64,000 nt of DNA from Pseudomonas sp. URMO17WK12:I2 (GCF_003253735.1 NZ_QKYW01000005.1:372001-436000); one strand, 5' to 3'; counted from the first letter of the stretch, positions 32,302 to 42,698 are shown. Translations and numbers: made by a program. The notes: generated by a model from the sequence alone, not told the origin.

Positions 32302-33308
32302 TGGCGAGCTTTGCCGACCGCCTGGTCAAGGCCTGGTACGAAGGGCATCCGGCACTGGCGCTGTTGCGCCCGCTGGAGGCCTTGTACCGCAGCGTGGTGA
32401 CGCGCAAGCGGGCGCGTTTCCTCGCTGGCGAGGGCGAGATTTACCGTGCGCCGGTGCCGCTGATCGTGGTGGGCAACGTCACCGTTGGCGGCACCGGCAA
32501 GACCCCGCTGATTCTCTGGCTGGTCGAACAGTGCCAGGCCCGTGGCCTGCGGGTTGGCGTGATCAGCCGCGGCTATGGCGCCAAACCGCCGAGCCTGCCC
32601 TGGCGGGTTAGGGCCGAGCACGGTGCCGAACAGGCAGGCGACGAGCCGCTGCTGATCGTGCAGCGCAGCGGCGTGCCGTTGATGATCGATCCGGATCGCA
32701 GCCGTGCCGCTCGCGCCTTGCTGGCCGAGGAATCGCTGGACTTGCTGCTCAGCGATGATGGCTTGCAGCACTACCGCCTGGCTCGCGATGTGGAGCTGGT
32801 GCTGATCGATGCCGCACGTGGCCTCGGCAATGGCCGCTGCCTGCCGGCCGGGCCGCTGCGCGAGCCGGCCGAGCGCCTGCAGAGTGTGGATGCCTGCCTC
32901 TACAACGGTGCGCCCGAGGATCCACCCGGTGGCTATGCCTTCAGCCTGCTGCCCAGTGCGTTGGTCAACCTGCGCAGCGGCGAGCGTCGCCCGCTCGATC
33001 ACTTCCCGCCTGGTCAGGCGGTGCACGCGGTAGCCGGTATCGGCAACCCGCAGCGTTTCTTCACGACCCTCGAGGCGCTACACTGGCGGCCTGTCGCGCA
33101 TGCCTTCGCCGACCACGCCGCCTACAGCGCCGAGCTGCTGAATTTCTCGCCGGCGCTGCCGCTGGTGATGACCGAGAAGGACGCGGTGAAATGCCGGCCC
33201 TTCGCGGCTGACGACTGGTGGTATCTGGCTGTCGATGCTCAGCCCTCTGCGGCGTTCCGGGCCTGGTTCGATGCTCGCCTGGAGCGTTTGCTGGGCGAGC
33301 GGCAGTAA
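32301..33308 (+). CDS. lpxK: Tetraacyldisaccharide 4'-kinase (lipid A synthesis)
   Basis: A 335-residue inner-membrane kinase that phosphorylates the 4' position of the lipid A precursor. It has an N-terminal hydrophobic region, the P-loop [18 protein letters not shown] near residue 55, SRGYGAKPP near 90, [20 protein letters not shown] near 150 and the C-terminal MTEKDAVKC. Translationally coupled to exbD through TGATG. Confidence 0.96.
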   Translation: MASFADRLVKAWYEGHPALALLRPLEALYRSVVTRKRARFLAGEGEIYRAPVPLIVVGNVTVGGTGKTPLILWLVEQCQARGLRVGVISRGYGAKPPSLPWRVRAEHGAEQAGDEPLLIVQRSGVPLMIDPDRSRAARALLAEESLDLLLSDDGLQHYRLARDVELVLIDAARGLGNGRCLPAGPLREPAERLQSVDACLYNGAPEDPPGGYAFSLLPSALVNLRSGERRPLDHFPPGQAVHAVAGIGNPQRFFTTLEALHWRPVAHAFADHAAYSAELLNFSPALPLVMTEKDAVKCRPFAADDWWYLAVDAQPSAAFRAWFDARLERLLGERQ

Positions 33309-33349
33309 CCGCGTCACGCGCTTACCTCTCTTGTTTTCAAGGATTTTCC

Positions 33350-33535
33350 ATGGACCCGAAACTGCTCGATATCCTGGCCTGCCCGATCACCAAGGGCCCG
33401 CTCAAACTCAGCCAGGACAAGACCGAACTGATCAGCAAAGGCGCCGGTGTGGCCTATCCGGTTCGTGATGGCATTCCGGTGATGCTGGAAAGCGAAGCCC
33501 GCACCCTCACCGACGACGAACGCCTGGACAAGTAA
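33350..33535 (+). CDS. Trm112/UPF0434 family small protein
   Basis: A 61-residue protein, [20 protein letters not shown] with [11 protein letters not shown], the UPF0434/Trm112-like fold. Bacterial members have no firm function. The ribosome site AAGGA at 33339-33343 lies 6 bases before the ATG. Its place between lpxK and kdsB is highly conserved in gammaproteobacteria. Confidence 0.9.
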   Translation: MDPKLLDILACPITKGPLKLSQDKTELISKGAGVAYPVRDGIPVMLESEARTLTDDERLDK

Positions 33536-33536
33536 G

Positions 33537-34301
33537 ATGAGCAACGCCTTTACCGTGGTGATTCCGGCGCGTTATGCGTCCACACGCCTGCCGGGCAAGC
33601 CGCTGCAGGATATCGCTGGCAAGCCGATGGTCCAGCACGTCTGGGAGCAGGCTTGCAAAAGCAGCGCGACCCAGGTGGTGATCGCCACCGACGATGCGCG
33701 CATCGTCGAGGCCTGCCAGGCTTTCGGTGCCAGGGTGTTGCTGACCCGCGTCGACCACAACTCCGGCACCGACCGCCTGGCTGAAGTGGCTGCTGCCCTG
33801 GGCCTGGAAGCCGATGCCATCGTGGTCAACGTGCAGGGCGATGAGCCGCTGGTACCCCCAGCGATCATCGACCAGGTAGCCGCCAACCTGGCGAACAATC
33901 CCCAGGCTGCCATCGCCACCCTGGCCGAGCCCATCGAAGATGTCGCCGCGCTGTTCAACCCCAATGTGGTCAAGGTCGCCAGCGATCTGAATGGCCTGGC
34001 GCTGACCTTCAGCCGCTCGCCGCTGCCCTGGGCGCGTGATGCCTTCGCCGCTGATCGCGACAGCTTGCCGGCAGGCGTTCCCTATCGCCGGCATATCGGC
34101 ATCTACGCTTATCGCGCCGGCTTTTTGCAGGACTTCGTCGCCTGGGGCCCGTGCTGGCTGGAAAACACCGAGTGCCTGGAACAGCTGCGCGCGCTCTGGC
34201 ATGGTGTGCGCATTCATGTTGCCGATGCACTGGAAGCGCCGCCCGCCGGTGTCGATACCCAGGAAGACCTCGACCGTGTGCGCCGGCTGCTGGGTGCCTG
34301 A
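33537..34301 (+). CDS. kdsB: 3-deoxy-manno-octulosonate cytidylyltransferase
   Basis: A 254-residue enzyme that makes CMP-Kdo for lipopolysaccharide inner core. The N-terminus [19 protein letters not shown] binds [16 protein letters not shown] near residue 98 coordinates Mg2+; [15 protein letters not shown] near 180 and [11 protein letters not shown] near 210 are family signatures. It begins one base after the UPF0434 gene stop. Confidence 0.97.
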   Translation: MSNAFTVVIPARYASTRLPGKPLQDIAGKPMVQHVWEQACKSSATQVVIATDDARIVEACQAFGARVLLTRVDHNSGTDRLAEVAAALGLEADAIVVNVQGDEPLVPPAIIDQVAANLANNPQAAIATLAEPIEDVAALFNPNVVKVASDLNGLALTFSRSPLPWARDAFAADRDSLPAGVPYRRHIGIYAYRAGFLQDFVAWGPCWLENTECLEQLRALWHGVRIHVADALEAPPAGVDTQEDLDRVRRLLGA

Positions 34302-34765
34302 TGCGCGTTTTGTTCGTGTGCCTGGGTAATATCTGCCGTTCGCCCACCGCCGAGGCGGTCATGCGGCAGCGACTGCAGCAGGCTGGATTGGCCGAGCGTA
34401 TCGAAGTCGACTCTGCCGGCACCGGTGACTGGCACATCGGCAAGGCGCCGGACTCGCGTACTCAGGAAGCTGCCAAGCGTCGTGGTTATGACCTGTCCAG
34501 CCTGCGCGGTCGCCAGGTCTCGGCTGACGACTTCGCGCGCTTCGACCTGATCCTGGCCATGGACGCCGCCAACCTTCGCGATCTGCAACGACTGCGCCCG
34601 GCCCATGCCCAGGGCGAGCTGGACCTGTATCTGCGCCGCTTCGGCCTGACCGAGGACGAGGTGCCGGATCCGTATTACGGCGGCAGCGACGGTTTCGAGC
34701 AGGTGCTGGATCTGCTCGAGCAGGCCAGCGATGCCTTGCTGGCCGAGCTCAAGGGGCGTTTATGA
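34301..34765 (+). CDS. Low-molecular-weight protein-tyrosine phosphatase
   Basis: A 154-residue LMW-PTP. The P-loop is at the very N-terminus, VCLGNICRSPTAE (Cys7, Arg13), and the general-acid Asp lies in DEVPDPYYGG near residue 124. Its ATG shares a base with the kdsB stop and its end overlaps murB by 4 bases. The usual partner, a BY-kinase of polysaccharide export, is not in the window; the location in an envelope cluster is conserved in Pseudomonas. Confidence 0.93.
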   Translation: MRVLFVCLGNICRSPTAEAVMRQRLQQAGLAERIEVDSAGTGDWHIGKAPDSRTQEAAKRRGYDLSSLRGRQVSADDFARFDLILAMDAANLRDLQRLRPAHAQGELDLYLRRFGLTEDEVPDPYYGGSDGFEQVLDLLEQASDALLAELKGRL

Positions 34766-35781
34766 GCCTGCAGGTACGTTTTGATGTGTCGCTCAAGGCC
34801 CACAATACCTTCGGTGTGGACGTGGCGGCGCGCTACTTTGCCGAGGCGGATGACGATCAGCAGGTGCGCCAGGCGCTCGACGCTGCTCGCGAGCGACAGG
34901 TGCCATTGCTGGTGCTGGGCGGTGGTAGCAACCTGCTGCTGACCGCCGATGTCGATGCCCTGGTGCTGCGCATGGCCAGCCGTGGTATTCGCCTGTTGGC
35001 CGATGATGGCCAGCGCGTGGAGATCGAGGCAGAGGCCGGCGAGCCCTGGCACCCGTTCGTGCAGTGGACCTTGCAGCAAGGCTTTGCCGGGTTGGAAAAC
35101 CTCAGCTTGATTCCCGGTACGGTCGGCGCTTCGCCGGTGCAGAACATTGGCGCCTATGGCGTCGAACTCAAGGATTGTTTCCTTGGCCTCACGGCGCTGG
35201 ATCGGCAGAGCGGCGAGATCCGCGAGTTCGATCTGCAGGCGTGTGCCTTCGCCTATCGCGACAGCCTGTTCAAGCGTGAAAGCGGGCGCTGGATCATCCT
35301 GCGCGTGCGGTTCGCCTTGAGCCGTAATGCAGCCCTGCATCTGGATTACGGCCCGGTGCGTCAGCGCCTGGCGGAGCAGGGCATCGAGTCACCCAACGCC
35401 AGTGATGTCAGTCGGGCCATCTGCGCCATTCGCAGTGAGAAACTGCCGGACCCTGCCTTGCTCGGCAACGCGGGCAGTTTTTTCAAGAATCCGCTGGTGC
35501 CGGCCGAGCTCGCCGGGCGGCTACGGGCCGAGTATGCCGATCTGGTGGCCTACCCGCAGGCCGATGGCCAGGTAAAGCTGGCCGCCGGCTGGCTGATCGA
35601 AAAGGCTGGCTGGAAAGGCTTTCGCGACGGCGACGCCGGCGTGCACCGGCTGCAGGCCCTGGTGCTGGTCAACTACGGCAACGCCACCGGGCAGCAATTG
35701 CTCGCGCTGGCGCAGCGCATTCAGGCGGATATCGCCGAGCGCTTTGGCGTAAGCCTGGAAATAGAGCCGAACGTGCTCTGA
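34762..35781 (+). CDS. murB: UDP-N-acetylenolpyruvoylglucosamine reductase
   Basis: A 339-residue FAD enzyme that makes UDP-MurNAc for peptidoglycan. Motifs: HNTFGVDVAARYF near residue 14, VLGGGSNLLLTADVDALVL (FAD binding) near 50, LIPGTVGASPVQNIGAYGVEL near 115, and the catalytic Ser in GNAGSFFKNPLV near 236. Last gene of the exbB-lpxK-kdsB-ptp-murB series. Confidence 0.97.
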   Translation: MSLQVRFDVSLKAHNTFGVDVAARYFAEADDDQQVRQALDAARERQVPLLVLGGGSNLLLTADVDALVLRMASRGIRLLADDGQRVEIEAEAGEPWHPFVQWTLQQGFAGLENLSLIPGTVGASPVQNIGAYGVELKDCFLGLTALDRQSGEIREFDLQACAFAYRDSLFKRESGRWIILRVRFALSRNAALHLDYGPVRQRLAEQGIESPNASDVSRAICAIRSEKLPDPALLGNAGSFFKNPLVPAELAGRLRAEYADLVAYPQADGQVKLAAGWLIEKAGWKGFRDGDAGVHRLQALVLVNYGNATGQQLLALAQRIQADIAERFGVSLEIEPNVL

Positions 35782-35791
35782 TGGCGTCGCG

Positions 35792-35815
35792 CAGCCCCGT
35801 CGTATTGGCGGGGCT
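35792..35815 (+). terminator. Hairpin after murB
   Basis: A 7-bp GC-rich stem (AGCCCCG with CGGGGCT) 10 bases past the murB stop; T-rich sequence is weak. Confidence 0.4.
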
Positions 35816-35845
35816 CGCATTGCTCTTGCCTCATCTCCATTGTTC

Positions 35846-35941
35846 CCGGGTATCGCTACGCTCAGCCGCGGGCTCCTCCGCACGTCTCCGTGCGTGCGCT
35901 GAGTGCGGCTTCTTCGCCTGGGTTGCGCAGCGATACCCAGG
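35846..35941. repeat. Dispersed palindromic repeat, CCTGGGT/ACCCAGG class
   Basis: The unit at 35918-35941 is a palindrome with CCTGGGT and ACCCAGG arms. A related unit opens at 35846 (CCCGGGTATCGCT), and the arms GGGTATCGCT (35849-35858) and AGCGATACCC (35929-35938) pair over 70 bases. A similar element is at 46196-46225. Confidence 0.6.
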
Positions 35942-35990
35942 TCGGTCCAGCCGACACAGAACACGACCAGGCCTCGAATCGCGGGCAATA

Positions 35991-36019
35991 AAAAGGGATG
36001 CCGAAGCATCCCTTTTTTC
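35991..36019. terminator. Bidirectional terminator between murB and rne
   Basis: An 11-bp stem (AAAAGGGATGC with GCATCCCTTTT) around CGAA, with T runs on both outgoing strands. Confidence 0.9.
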
Positions 36020-36035
36020 TTTTGCGTGTTACCTA

Positions 36036-39000
36036 TCAGGCTTGCGGCTTGTGCGCGTCCTGATCACGCTGAGCGCTTTCGTCGACCGGAGTGACGATAA
36101 CCTCGGCTTGCTCGGCTTGCGCGCTGGTCGGCTGAGTGTCGGCGACGGCTTCGTTCTCAACTGCCGGAGCAGTTTCCACGACCGCTGCAACTGGAGCAGC
36201 CTTGGCGGCCTCTTCAGCTTCGCGAGCCAGACGCTCTTCTTCACGCTTGCGGCGACGCACTTCGCGCGGGTCGTTCGGCGCACGACCGTTGCTTGCCACC
36301 GGTGCGGCGGCGGCAGCTGGTTCTTCAGCTACCGGAGCTTCCTGCACTGCCGGAGCAGCTTCGGGAGCGGTGAAGGTGGTCTCGGCGACTGGCGCTTCGA
36401 TGCTCTTCGTTTCGACAGCTGGCGTTTCGGCAACAGGCGTTTCAGTAGCAGCCGCTTCGGTAGCAGGCGCTTCGACAACGACTGCTTCGCTTACCGGCTC
36501 AGCCGCTACCAACGCTTCCTGCGGCGCGGCTTCGAATGCCGGCGCGGCAGCGCGTGGGCGTTCGATTTCCGGCAGCGGTTCGATCACCGCATCGGCGCGC
36601 TCGGCAACTGCTTCGGCCGGGGTCTCGGCAGCGGCTGGAGCTGCTTCTGCTGGAGCTGCTTCGGCAGGTGCTTGTACCGCTTGCTCGGCTTCGACAGCGA
36701 CCGGTGCCTGCTGGGCAGCGACAGGCTCGGCTGCTTCGGCAGCGACAGGTGCGCTGGCTTCGGCTGCTGGCTGTTGCTCGGCAGACTGCTCGGTTTCCGC
36801 GATGACGGCAGCAACGGTGGCGGCAGCAGCGATGCTTGCACCCGCTACCGGTTCTTCGTTGTTGTCGTCACTGCCTTCGATCGGGTTGCCGTCGGCATCA
36901 CGCTGACGTTCACGACGATTGCTGCGGCGACGCTGGCCACGGGAGCGGCGACGTGGGCGGTCACCACCTTCGTTACCGTCCTGATCTTCGTCTTGCTGCT
37001 CTTCGCTGTTCAGCACTTCTTCTTCGGCGCTGTCGGCCTGCGCCTGCTCGGCACGTGGCTGACGCTCTTCACGCGGCTGGCGTGGCTGGCGCGGTTCGCG
37101 TTGCGGACGCTCGGCGCGGGCTTCTTCACCTACGACTACGGCAGCATTTTCATTCTGCGGCTCGGCGTCCAGTGGGGCGCGCAGTTCACGCGGCTGACGC
37201 TCTTCACGCGGGCGACGCTCACGACGGTTTTCCTGGCCTTCACGCGGCGGACGGGACTGACGCACCTCCTGAGGCTCGCGAACTTCCACGTTCTCGCGTG
37301 GCTGGCGATCTTCACGTGGAGCACGCTCTTCACGCGGCTCACGCGGCGCGCGTGGTTGACGCTCTTCACGCGGTGCACGCTCTTCGCGGGGGGCACGTTC
37401 CTCGCGCGGGGCCCGCTCTTCACGGGGGGCGCGTTCCTCGCGTGGTGCGCGCTCTTCACGGGGCTTGCGGTCGTCGTCGCGGCGGTTGCTACGGTTGCGG
37501 TTCTGCTGGCGACCGTTACGACGCTCGTCGCCACGCGGCTGACGCTCGCCCGGCTTCTTCTCGACCACGGTTGGCTTCTGCGGCTCTTCGGCGCTGGCGA
37601 ACAGACCCACCAGGGATTTCACCAGGCCTTTGAACAGGCCGCCGGTTGGTGCGGCAGCGGCTGCAACCGGGGCGGCTGGAGCAACTTCATTGACTGGTGC
37701 CGGGGCGCTACGCGGCGGCGCGGCCTTGATGGCGGCTTCCTGGCGAACCAGGGTGCGGGTGGCGGCTGCCGGCTTTTCTTCCTCGACCTCGACCGTGGCC
37801 ATTTCGTAGCTGGTCTGGGTGCTCTGGGCTTCCGGGCTGTCGTCACGGATGCGCTGCACTTCGAAGTGCGGCGTTTCCAGGTGATCGTTCGGCAGGATGA
37901 CGATGCGCGCACGGGTACGCAGTTCGATCTTGGTGATCGAGTTGCGCTTCTCGTTGAGCAGGAAGGCGGCGACCGGGATCGGCACCTGGGCACGTACTTC
38001 AGCGGTACGGTCTTTCAGGGCTTCTTCTTCGATCAGGCGCAGGATCGCCAGGGACAGCGACTCGACGTCACGGATGATGCCTTGGCCGTTGCAGCGCGGG
38101 CAGACGATGCCGCTGCTTTCGCCCAGTGAGGGGCGCAGGCGCTGACGGGACATTTCCAGCAGGCCGAAGCGCGAGATGCGGCCGACTTGCACGCGTGCGC
38201 GGTCGGCTTCCAGGGCTTCACGTACTTTCTCTTCGACGGCGCGCTGGTTCTTGGCCGGCGTCATGTCGATGAAGTCGATGACGATCAGGCCGCCGATGTC
38301 GCGCAGGCGCAGCTGACGGGCGATTTCTTCGGCGGCTTCCAGGTTGGTCTGCAGTGCGGTTTCTTCGATGTCGCTGCCTTTGGTGGCGCGCGCCGAGTTG
38401 ATGTCGATGGACACCAGGGCTTCGGTCGGGTCAATGTAGATCGAACCACCGGACGGCAGCTTCACTTCACGCTGGAAGGCGGTTTCGATCTGGCTTTCGA
38501 TCTGGAAGCGGTTGAACAGCGGCACGCTGTCTTCGTACAGCTTGATCTTGCTGGCGTACTGCGGCATCACCTGGCGGATGAAGGTCAGGGCTTCTTCCTG
38601 AGCTTCGACGCTGTCGACCAGTACTTCGCCGATGTCCTGGCGCAGGTAGTCGCGGATGGCGCGGATGATGACGTTGCTTTCCTGGTAGATCAGGAACGGG
38701 GCAGGGCGGTCCTGGGAAGCTTCCTTGATGGCGCTCCACAGTTGCAGCAGGTAATCGAGGTCCCACTGCATTTCTTCGCTGCTGCGGCCCAGGCCGGCAG
38801 TGCGCACGATCAGACCCATGTCATTGGGGATGTCGAGGCCGTTCAGCGCTTCGCGCAGTTCGTTGCGCTCTTCACCTTCGATGCGGCGGCTGATGCCACC
38901 GGCACGCGGGTTGTTGGGCATCAGCACCAGGTAGCGACCAGCGAGGCTGATGAAGGTGGTCAGGGCTGCGCCCTTGTTGCCACGCTCTTCTTTCTCGACC

Positions 39001-39302
39001 TGAACGATGACTTCCTGGCCTTCCTTGAGCACGTCCTTGATGTTGACGCGGCCTTCGGGGGCCTTGCTGAAGTATTCGCGGGAGATTTCTTTGAGGGGGA
39101 GGAAGCCGTGACGCTCGGAGCCGAAGTCGACGAATGCGGCTTCGAGGCTGGGTTCTACGCGGGTAATACGACCTTTGTAGATATTGGATTTCTTCTGTAC
39201 ACGGGCGCCGGACTCGATGTCCAGGTCGTACAGGCGCTGGCCATCTACCAGCGCAACACGCAACTCTTCGGGTTGAGTTGCGTTAATCAGCATTCTTTTC
39301 AT
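36036..39302 (-). CDS. rne: Ribonuclease E
   Basis: A 1088-residue RNase E, the core endonuclease of the RNA degradosome. Residues 1 to about 530 are the catalytic part: S1 domain ([21 protein letters not shown]), 5'-sensor/RNase H region, catalytic aspartates in [14 protein letters not shown] and VIDFIDMTP, and the Zn-link VCPRCNGQG near 404. The remainder is a low-complexity scaffold: a helix [14 protein letters not shown] that may bind membrane, [12 protein letters not shown] repeats (37359-37466), further arginine-rich runs, then an Ala/Val/Glu/Pro-rich tail. [13 protein letters not shown] fixes the start at 39302, although the frame opens 15 codons earlier. No gene lies opposite it. Confidence 0.97.
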   Translation of the reverse strand: MKRMLINATQPEELRVALVDGQRLYDLDIESGARVQKKSNIYKGRITRVEPSLEAAFVDFGSERHGFLPLKEISREYFSKAPEGRVNIKDVLKEGQEVIVQVEKEERGNKGAALTTFISLAGRYLVLMPNNPRAGGISRRIEGEERNELREALNGLDIPNDMGLIVRTAGLGRSSEEMQWDLDYLLQLWSAIKEASQDRPAPFLIYQESNVIIRAIRDYLRQDIGEVLVDSVEAQEEALTFIRQVMPQYASKIKLYEDSVPLFNRFQIESQIETAFQREVKLPSGGSIYIDPTEALVSIDINSARATKGSDIEETALQTNLEAAEEIARQLRLRDIGGLIVIDFIDMTPAKNQRAVEEKVREALEADRARVQVGRISRFGLLEMSRQRLRPSLGESSGIVCPRCNGQGIIRDVESLSLAILRLIEEEALKDRTAEVRAQVPIPVAAFLLNEKRNSITKIELRTRARIVILPNDHLETPHFEVQRIRDDSPEAQSTQTSYEMATVEVEEEKPAAATRTLVRQEAAIKAAPPRSAPAPVNEVAPAAPVAAAAAPTGGLFKGLVKSLVGLFASAEEPQKPTVVEKKPGERQPRGDERRNGRQQNRNRSNRRDDDRKPREERAPREERAPREERAPREERAPREERAPREERQPRAPREPREERAPREDRQPRENVEVREPQEVRQSRPPREGQENRRERRPREERQPRELRAPLDAEPQNENAAVVVGEEARAERPQREPRQPRQPREERQPRAEQAQADSAEEEVLNSEEQQDEDQDGNEGGDRPRRRSRGQRRRSNRRERQRDADGNPIEGSDDNNEEPVAGASIAAAATVAAVIAETEQSAEQQPAAEASAPVAAEAAEPVAAQQAPVAVEAEQAVQAPAEAAPAEAAPAAAETPAEAVAERADAVIEPLPEIERPRAAAPAFEAAPQEALVAAEPVSEAVVVEAPATEAAATETPVAETPAVETKSIEAPVAETTFTAPEAAPAVQEAPVAEEPAAAAAPVASNGRAPNDPREVRRRKREEERLAREAEEAAKAAPVAAVVETAPAVENEAVADTQPTSAQAEQAEVIVTPVDESAQRDQDAHKPQA
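37359..37466 (-). repeat. Six tandem PREER hexapeptide repeats in RNase E
   Basis: One KPREER and five APREER units, 18 bases each. Synonymous codons differ between units (GAA-GAG in some, GAG-GAA in others; CCC, CCA or CCG for Pro), so the repeat is kept at protein level and is not a fresh DNA duplication. Confidence 0.9.
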
Positions 39303-40044
39303 GTGGTACCAGTGGTTTCCGGTGCTGCCGGAAGCCGCGTTAGGCACACACGACGCTCAGGGTCGGTGTCAGGTGCGTCAGAAGCGGGCGTAAATCGCTT
39401 CATTGTCTAGCGGCAGCAGCCAGTTGTGCTGGGCCGCGACGGACGTCTCCTGCTTGCTGTATGTGACAGAAAGCACTCAGAACTCGCTGGCGATCGGCTA
39501 AGCATGGCCTGCTGCGTTAAACCGGCTTGGAGTGCTCGTTTACATCCGTAAACTTCGCGTCTTTGCCTGCCTCGATATGGAGGCTGTCAGTAACGTAGCG
39601 TCTTGCGTGGCGCTAACTTGCGAGACCGTAAACAGGTTCTCAGTCAGGAGGAGGAATCAAGGGTCGGTAGCGGACGATATGAAGCGTCTCGTATAAAGCT
39701 GTTTTGCTACGCAGGCCGACCGTTGTGCATCTCCACCCTACACGTATCGCTGAAAATCGGGTGCCGCTCACGAAAATCCGCAGCGGGTTGGCATTACCGC
39801 GACCGTCCAAATGGGCAGGTCGCGCATCTGTGTCTCAGGCCTAATTTCCGAGTTTCTCGAGCAGCCATGCCGGCCTATTGCTCTCTGAGATGCCCGTCGG
39901 ACGGCCTTATGTCCTGAAGTGGGTTGCTCGATTCGCGATGGCGGTTTGGCAACATCCGCGAATCAGGCCGCTTTTGGCGGCATTCGCGACTATAGCAGCA
40001 ATGATTAAGTGCTTCAAATCCATAAAAATTGTATGATCGCGGCC
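39303..40044 (-). ncRNA. rne leader / divergent rne-rluC intergenic region, probable rne-II-type 5' UTR
   Basis: 742 bases without a convincing gene between the divergent rne and rluC starts. RNase E mRNAs have long structured leaders used for autoregulation, and in Pseudomonadaceae a conserved leader structure (rne-II motif) is known. Hairpin-forming segments are visible, for example GTTTAC (39538-39543) with GTAAAC (39548-39553) on an ATCC loop. I could not fold the region or place the exact motif limits. The 104-codon + strand frame at 39603-39917 has no coding features. Confidence 0.55.
40032..40037 (+). promoter_or_regulatory. -10-like element next to the rluC start
   Basis: TATGAT lies 7 bases before the ATG at 40045, with no ribosome-binding sequence between. 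If it is the -10, transcription would start at or within a base or two of the start codon. No clear -35 is seen at 17 bases. Confidence 0.35.
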
Positions 40045-40998
40045 ATGACGACAGCCACTACTCCTACCTCCGGCGTTCAGCTGATTGAGGTTGCGCCTGA
40101 ACTCGCGGGTCAGCGCATCGACAACTTCCTTCGTACCCAGCTCAAGGGCGTGCCCAAGACCTTGATCTACCGCATCCTGCGCAAGGGTGAGGTGCGGGTC
40201 AACAAGGGCCGAATCAAGCCCGAGTACAAGCTGCAGGCTGGCGACATCGTGCGGGTTCCGCCGCTGCGCCTGGCCGAGCGCGATGAGCCCGAGCCGCTGG
40301 CCCAGGGGCTGTTGCAGCGCCTGGAAGCGGCCATCGTCTATGAAGACAAGGCGCTGATCGTGCTAAACAAGCCGGCCGGTATCGCCGTGCATGGCGGCAG
40401 CGGTCTCAATTACGGGGTGATCGAGGCCTTTCGCCAGTTGCGCCCGGATGCCAAGGATCTGGAGCTGGTGCATCGCCTCGACCGCGACACATCCGGCCTG
40501 TTGATGATCGCCAAGAAGCGCAGCATGCTGCGCCACCTGCACGAGCAACTGCGCGGCGACGGCGTCGACAAACGCTACATGGCGCTGGTGCGTGGCCATT
40601 GGGCGACTGCCAAGAAACAGATCAACGCGCCGCTGCTCAAGAGCAACCTGCGTTCCGGCGAGCGTATGGTCGAGGTCAACCCTGAAGGCAAGGAAGCATT
40701 GACGGTATTTCGCGTGCTGCGTCGTTTCGGCGAGTTCGCCACCCTGGTCGAAGCCAAACCGGTGACCGGCCGCACTCACCAGATTCGCGTGCATGCCCAA
40801 TACGGCGGGCACTGCATCGCTGGCGACAGCAAATACGGCGACGACGACTTCACCCGCGAGATTCGCGAGCTGGGCGGCAAACGCCTGTTCCTGCATGCCT
40901 ACGAGCTGAACATCCCGCTGCCCGAGGGTGGCGTGCTGAAGCTCGAAGCGCCGGTCGATGAGATGTGGGCACGCACCGTGGAGCGCCTGAGTGCGTGA
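40045..40998 (+). CDS. rluC: 23S rRNA pseudouridine synthase RluC
   Basis: A 317-residue enzyme that modifies 23S rRNA (positions 955, 2504 and 2580 in E. coli numbering). The N-terminal S4 domain reads [36 protein letters not shown]. The catalytic motif is [19 protein letters not shown] with the essential Asp, followed by [21 protein letters not shown]. Three in-frame ATGs exist (40009, 40033, 40045); the third fits the family start [13 protein letters not shown]. Divergent from rne, an order conserved from E. coli to Pseudomonas. Confidence 0.96.
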   Translation: MTTATTPTSGVQLIEVAPELAGQRIDNFLRTQLKGVPKTLIYRILRKGEVRVNKGRIKPEYKLQAGDIVRVPPLRLAERDEPEPLAQGLLQRLEAAIVYEDKALIVLNKPAGIAVHGGSGLNYGVIEAFRQLRPDAKDLELVHRLDRDTSGLLMIAKKRSMLRHLHEQLRGDGVDKRYMALVRGHWATAKKQINAPLLKSNLRSGERMVEVNPEGKEALTVFRVLRRFGEFATLVEAKPVTGRTHQIRVHAQYGGHCIAGDSKYGDDDFTREIRELGGKRLFLHAYELNIPLPEGGVLKLEAPVDEMWARTVERLSA

Positions 40999-41686
40999 CT
41001 ACCGCCTGCTGATCTTCGACTGGGACGGTACGCTGGTCGATTCCATCGGTCGTATCGTCACCGCCATGCATCAGGCGGCAGACCGATGTGGTATGCCGCG
41101 GCGTAGCGACGAAGCGGTCAAGAGCATTATCGGTCTGGCGCTGCCCCAGGCGATCACCACGCTTTATCCGGAACTCGACGAAGCGGCGCACGTCGAACGG
41201 ATCCAGGCCAGCTACAGCGACTGTTATGTGGCGATGGATCAGATACCGTCAGCGTTCTTTCCTGATGTGGAGCGCAGCCTGGCGGGTTTTCGCGAGCAGG
41301 GTTACCAATTGGCGGTTGCCACCGGCAAGAGCCGGCGTGGCCTGCAGCGGATTCTCGACACGCTGGGCTGGCAGGATTATTTCGATATCACCCGTTGCGC
41401 CGATGAAACCGCGAGCAAGCCTGACCCGATGATGTTGCAGGAGATTCTCGATCACTGTGGTGTGCCGGCCGAGCAGGCGCTGATGGTCGGCGACTCGTCG
41501 TTCGACCTGCTGATGGCACAGCGAGCGGGTATGGATTCGGTAGCCGTGGGCTATGGTGCACAAACGCTGTCGGCGTTGAGCGCTTATCAACCGAAGTTGT
41601 CGATCGACCATTTCATGCAATTGAATACCTGGCTGAGCAGCCGAGTAGCCGAGACCCGAACCGAGGAGAGTGAGCATGTGGGGTGA
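40991..41686 (+). CDS. HAD-superfamily phosphatase (Gph-like)
   Basis: A 231-residue HAD hydrolase with the nucleophile motif [11 protein letters not shown] at residues 7-17, motif II in [10 protein letters not shown] near 113, Lys in [11 protein letters not shown] near 147 and motif [18 protein letters not shown] near 170. GTG start overlapping rluC by 8 bases. The substrate is not evident; sugar phosphates or phosphoglycolate are typical for the group. Confidence 0.9.
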   Translation: MRDYRLLIFDWDGTLVDSIGRIVTAMHQAADRCGMPRRSDEAVKSIIGLALPQAITTLYPELDEAAHVERIQASYSDCYVAMDQIPSAFFPDVERSLAGFREQGYQLAVATGKSRRGLQRILDTLGWQDYFDITRCADETASKPDPMMLQEILDHCGVPAEQALMVGDSSFDLLMAQRAGMDSVAVGYGAQTLSALSAYQPKLSIDHFMQLNTWLSSRVAETRTEESEHVG

Positions 41687-42650
41687 GAGAAAGACGTCGT
41701 CGGTCTCCGAGAGCGACCCGAAGAGCTGGAAGCTCCTCGAAAAGACGTTGCTGGCCAGTGTCCACGAGCAGCGCCGGTCGCGGCGCTGGGGCATCTTCTT
41801 CAAGCTGCTGACCTTCATTTACCTGTTTGGCGCCCTGGCCTTGTTCTCGCCGCTGATCAGCACCCAGGGCGGCAGCAGCTCGCCGCACACCGCGGTCATC
41901 GAGGTGCGTGGCATGATCGCCGACAAGGAAGCCGCCAGTGCCGACAATATCGTTGGCAGCCTGCGCGCGGCCTTCAAGGATCCCAACACCAAGGGCGTGA
42001 TCCTGCGCATCAACAGCCCGGGCGGCAGTCCGGTGCAATCGGGTTACGTCTACGACGAAATCCGCCGCCTGCGTGGTGAGCATCCGGACATCAAGGTCTA
42101 CGCGGTGATCTCCGACCTCGGCGCATCCGGTGCCTATTACATCGCCAGCGCCGCCGACCAGATCTACGCCGACAAGGCCAGCCTGGTGGGTTCCATCGGC
42201 GTCACGGCGGCCAGTTTCGGCTTCGTGGACACCATGGAAAAGCTCGGCGTCGAGCGACGCGTGTACACCTCGGGTGAACACAAGGCGTTTCTCGATCCGT
42301 TCCAGCCGCAGAAGCCGGAAGAGGCGGCATTCTGGAAAACCGTGCTGGAAACCACCCACAAGCAGTTCATCGACAGCGTCAAGAAGGGGCGTGGCGATCG
42401 CCTCAAGGATGCCGAGCATCCCGAGCTGTTCTCCGGCCTGATCTGGTCCGGCGAGCAGGCCCTGAGCCTCGGCCTGATCGATGCACTGGGCAGCACCAGC
42501 TATGTGGCCCGCGAGGTGATCGGCCAGGAAGAGATGGTCGACTTCACCGTGCAGGAAAGCCCGCTGGATCGCTTCACCAAGCGGCTGGGGGCCAGCGTGG
42601 CAGAGCACATGGCGCTGTGGATGGGCTTCCAGGGGCCTACTCTGCGCTGA
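41676..42650 (+). CDS. sppA: Signal peptide peptidase SppA/SohB-type S49 protease
   Basis: A 324-residue S49 peptidase of the short, single-domain class. One membrane anchor near residues 45-65 (LLTFIYLFGALALFSPLI). The active-site Ser lies in SDLGASGAYYIASAAD near 153, after LRINSPGGSPVQSGYVYDEI; the Lys is expected in the VGSIGVTAASF region that follows. GAGGAG at 41663-41668 supports the ATG at 41676 over a GTG at 41670. Overlaps the phosphatase gene by 11 bases; third gene of the rluC operon. Confidence 0.92.
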   Translation: MWGERKTSSVSESDPKSWKLLEKTLLASVHEQRRSRRWGIFFKLLTFIYLFGALALFSPLISTQGGSSSPHTAVIEVRGMIADKEAASADNIVGSLRAAFKDPNTKGVILRINSPGGSPVQSGYVYDEIRRLRGEHPDIKVYAVISDLGASGAYYIASAADQIYADKASLVGSIGVTAASFGFVDTMEKLGVERRVYTSGEHKAFLDPFQPQKPEEAAFWKTVLETTHKQFIDSVKKGRGDRLKDAEHPELFSGLIWSGEQALSLGLIDALGSTSYVAREVIGQEEMVDFTVQESPLDRFTKRLGASVAEHMALWMGFQGPTLR

Positions 42651-42670
42651 TTACCCGCGTTGCCATGAAA

Positions 42671-42698
42671 AAAGCCCCGGCCAGTGTCGGGGCTTTTT
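42671..42698. terminator. Bidirectional terminator between sppA and apt
   Basis: A 9-bp perfect stem (AAAGCCCCG with CGGGGCTTT) followed by T5 on the + strand and a poly-T on the - strand (AAAAAA at its left). Confidence 0.93.

Noticed and set aside
35781..38129. 782-codon + strand open frame opposite rne
   Set aside because: It mirrors the low-complexity, GC-rich scaffold of RNase E, has no family-like sequence and no ribosome site, and its composition follows from the rne codons.
39603..39917. 104-codon frame in the rne-rluC gap
   Set aside because: Cys/Arg/Ser-rich with no family likeness; it lies in probable leader or regulatory sequence.
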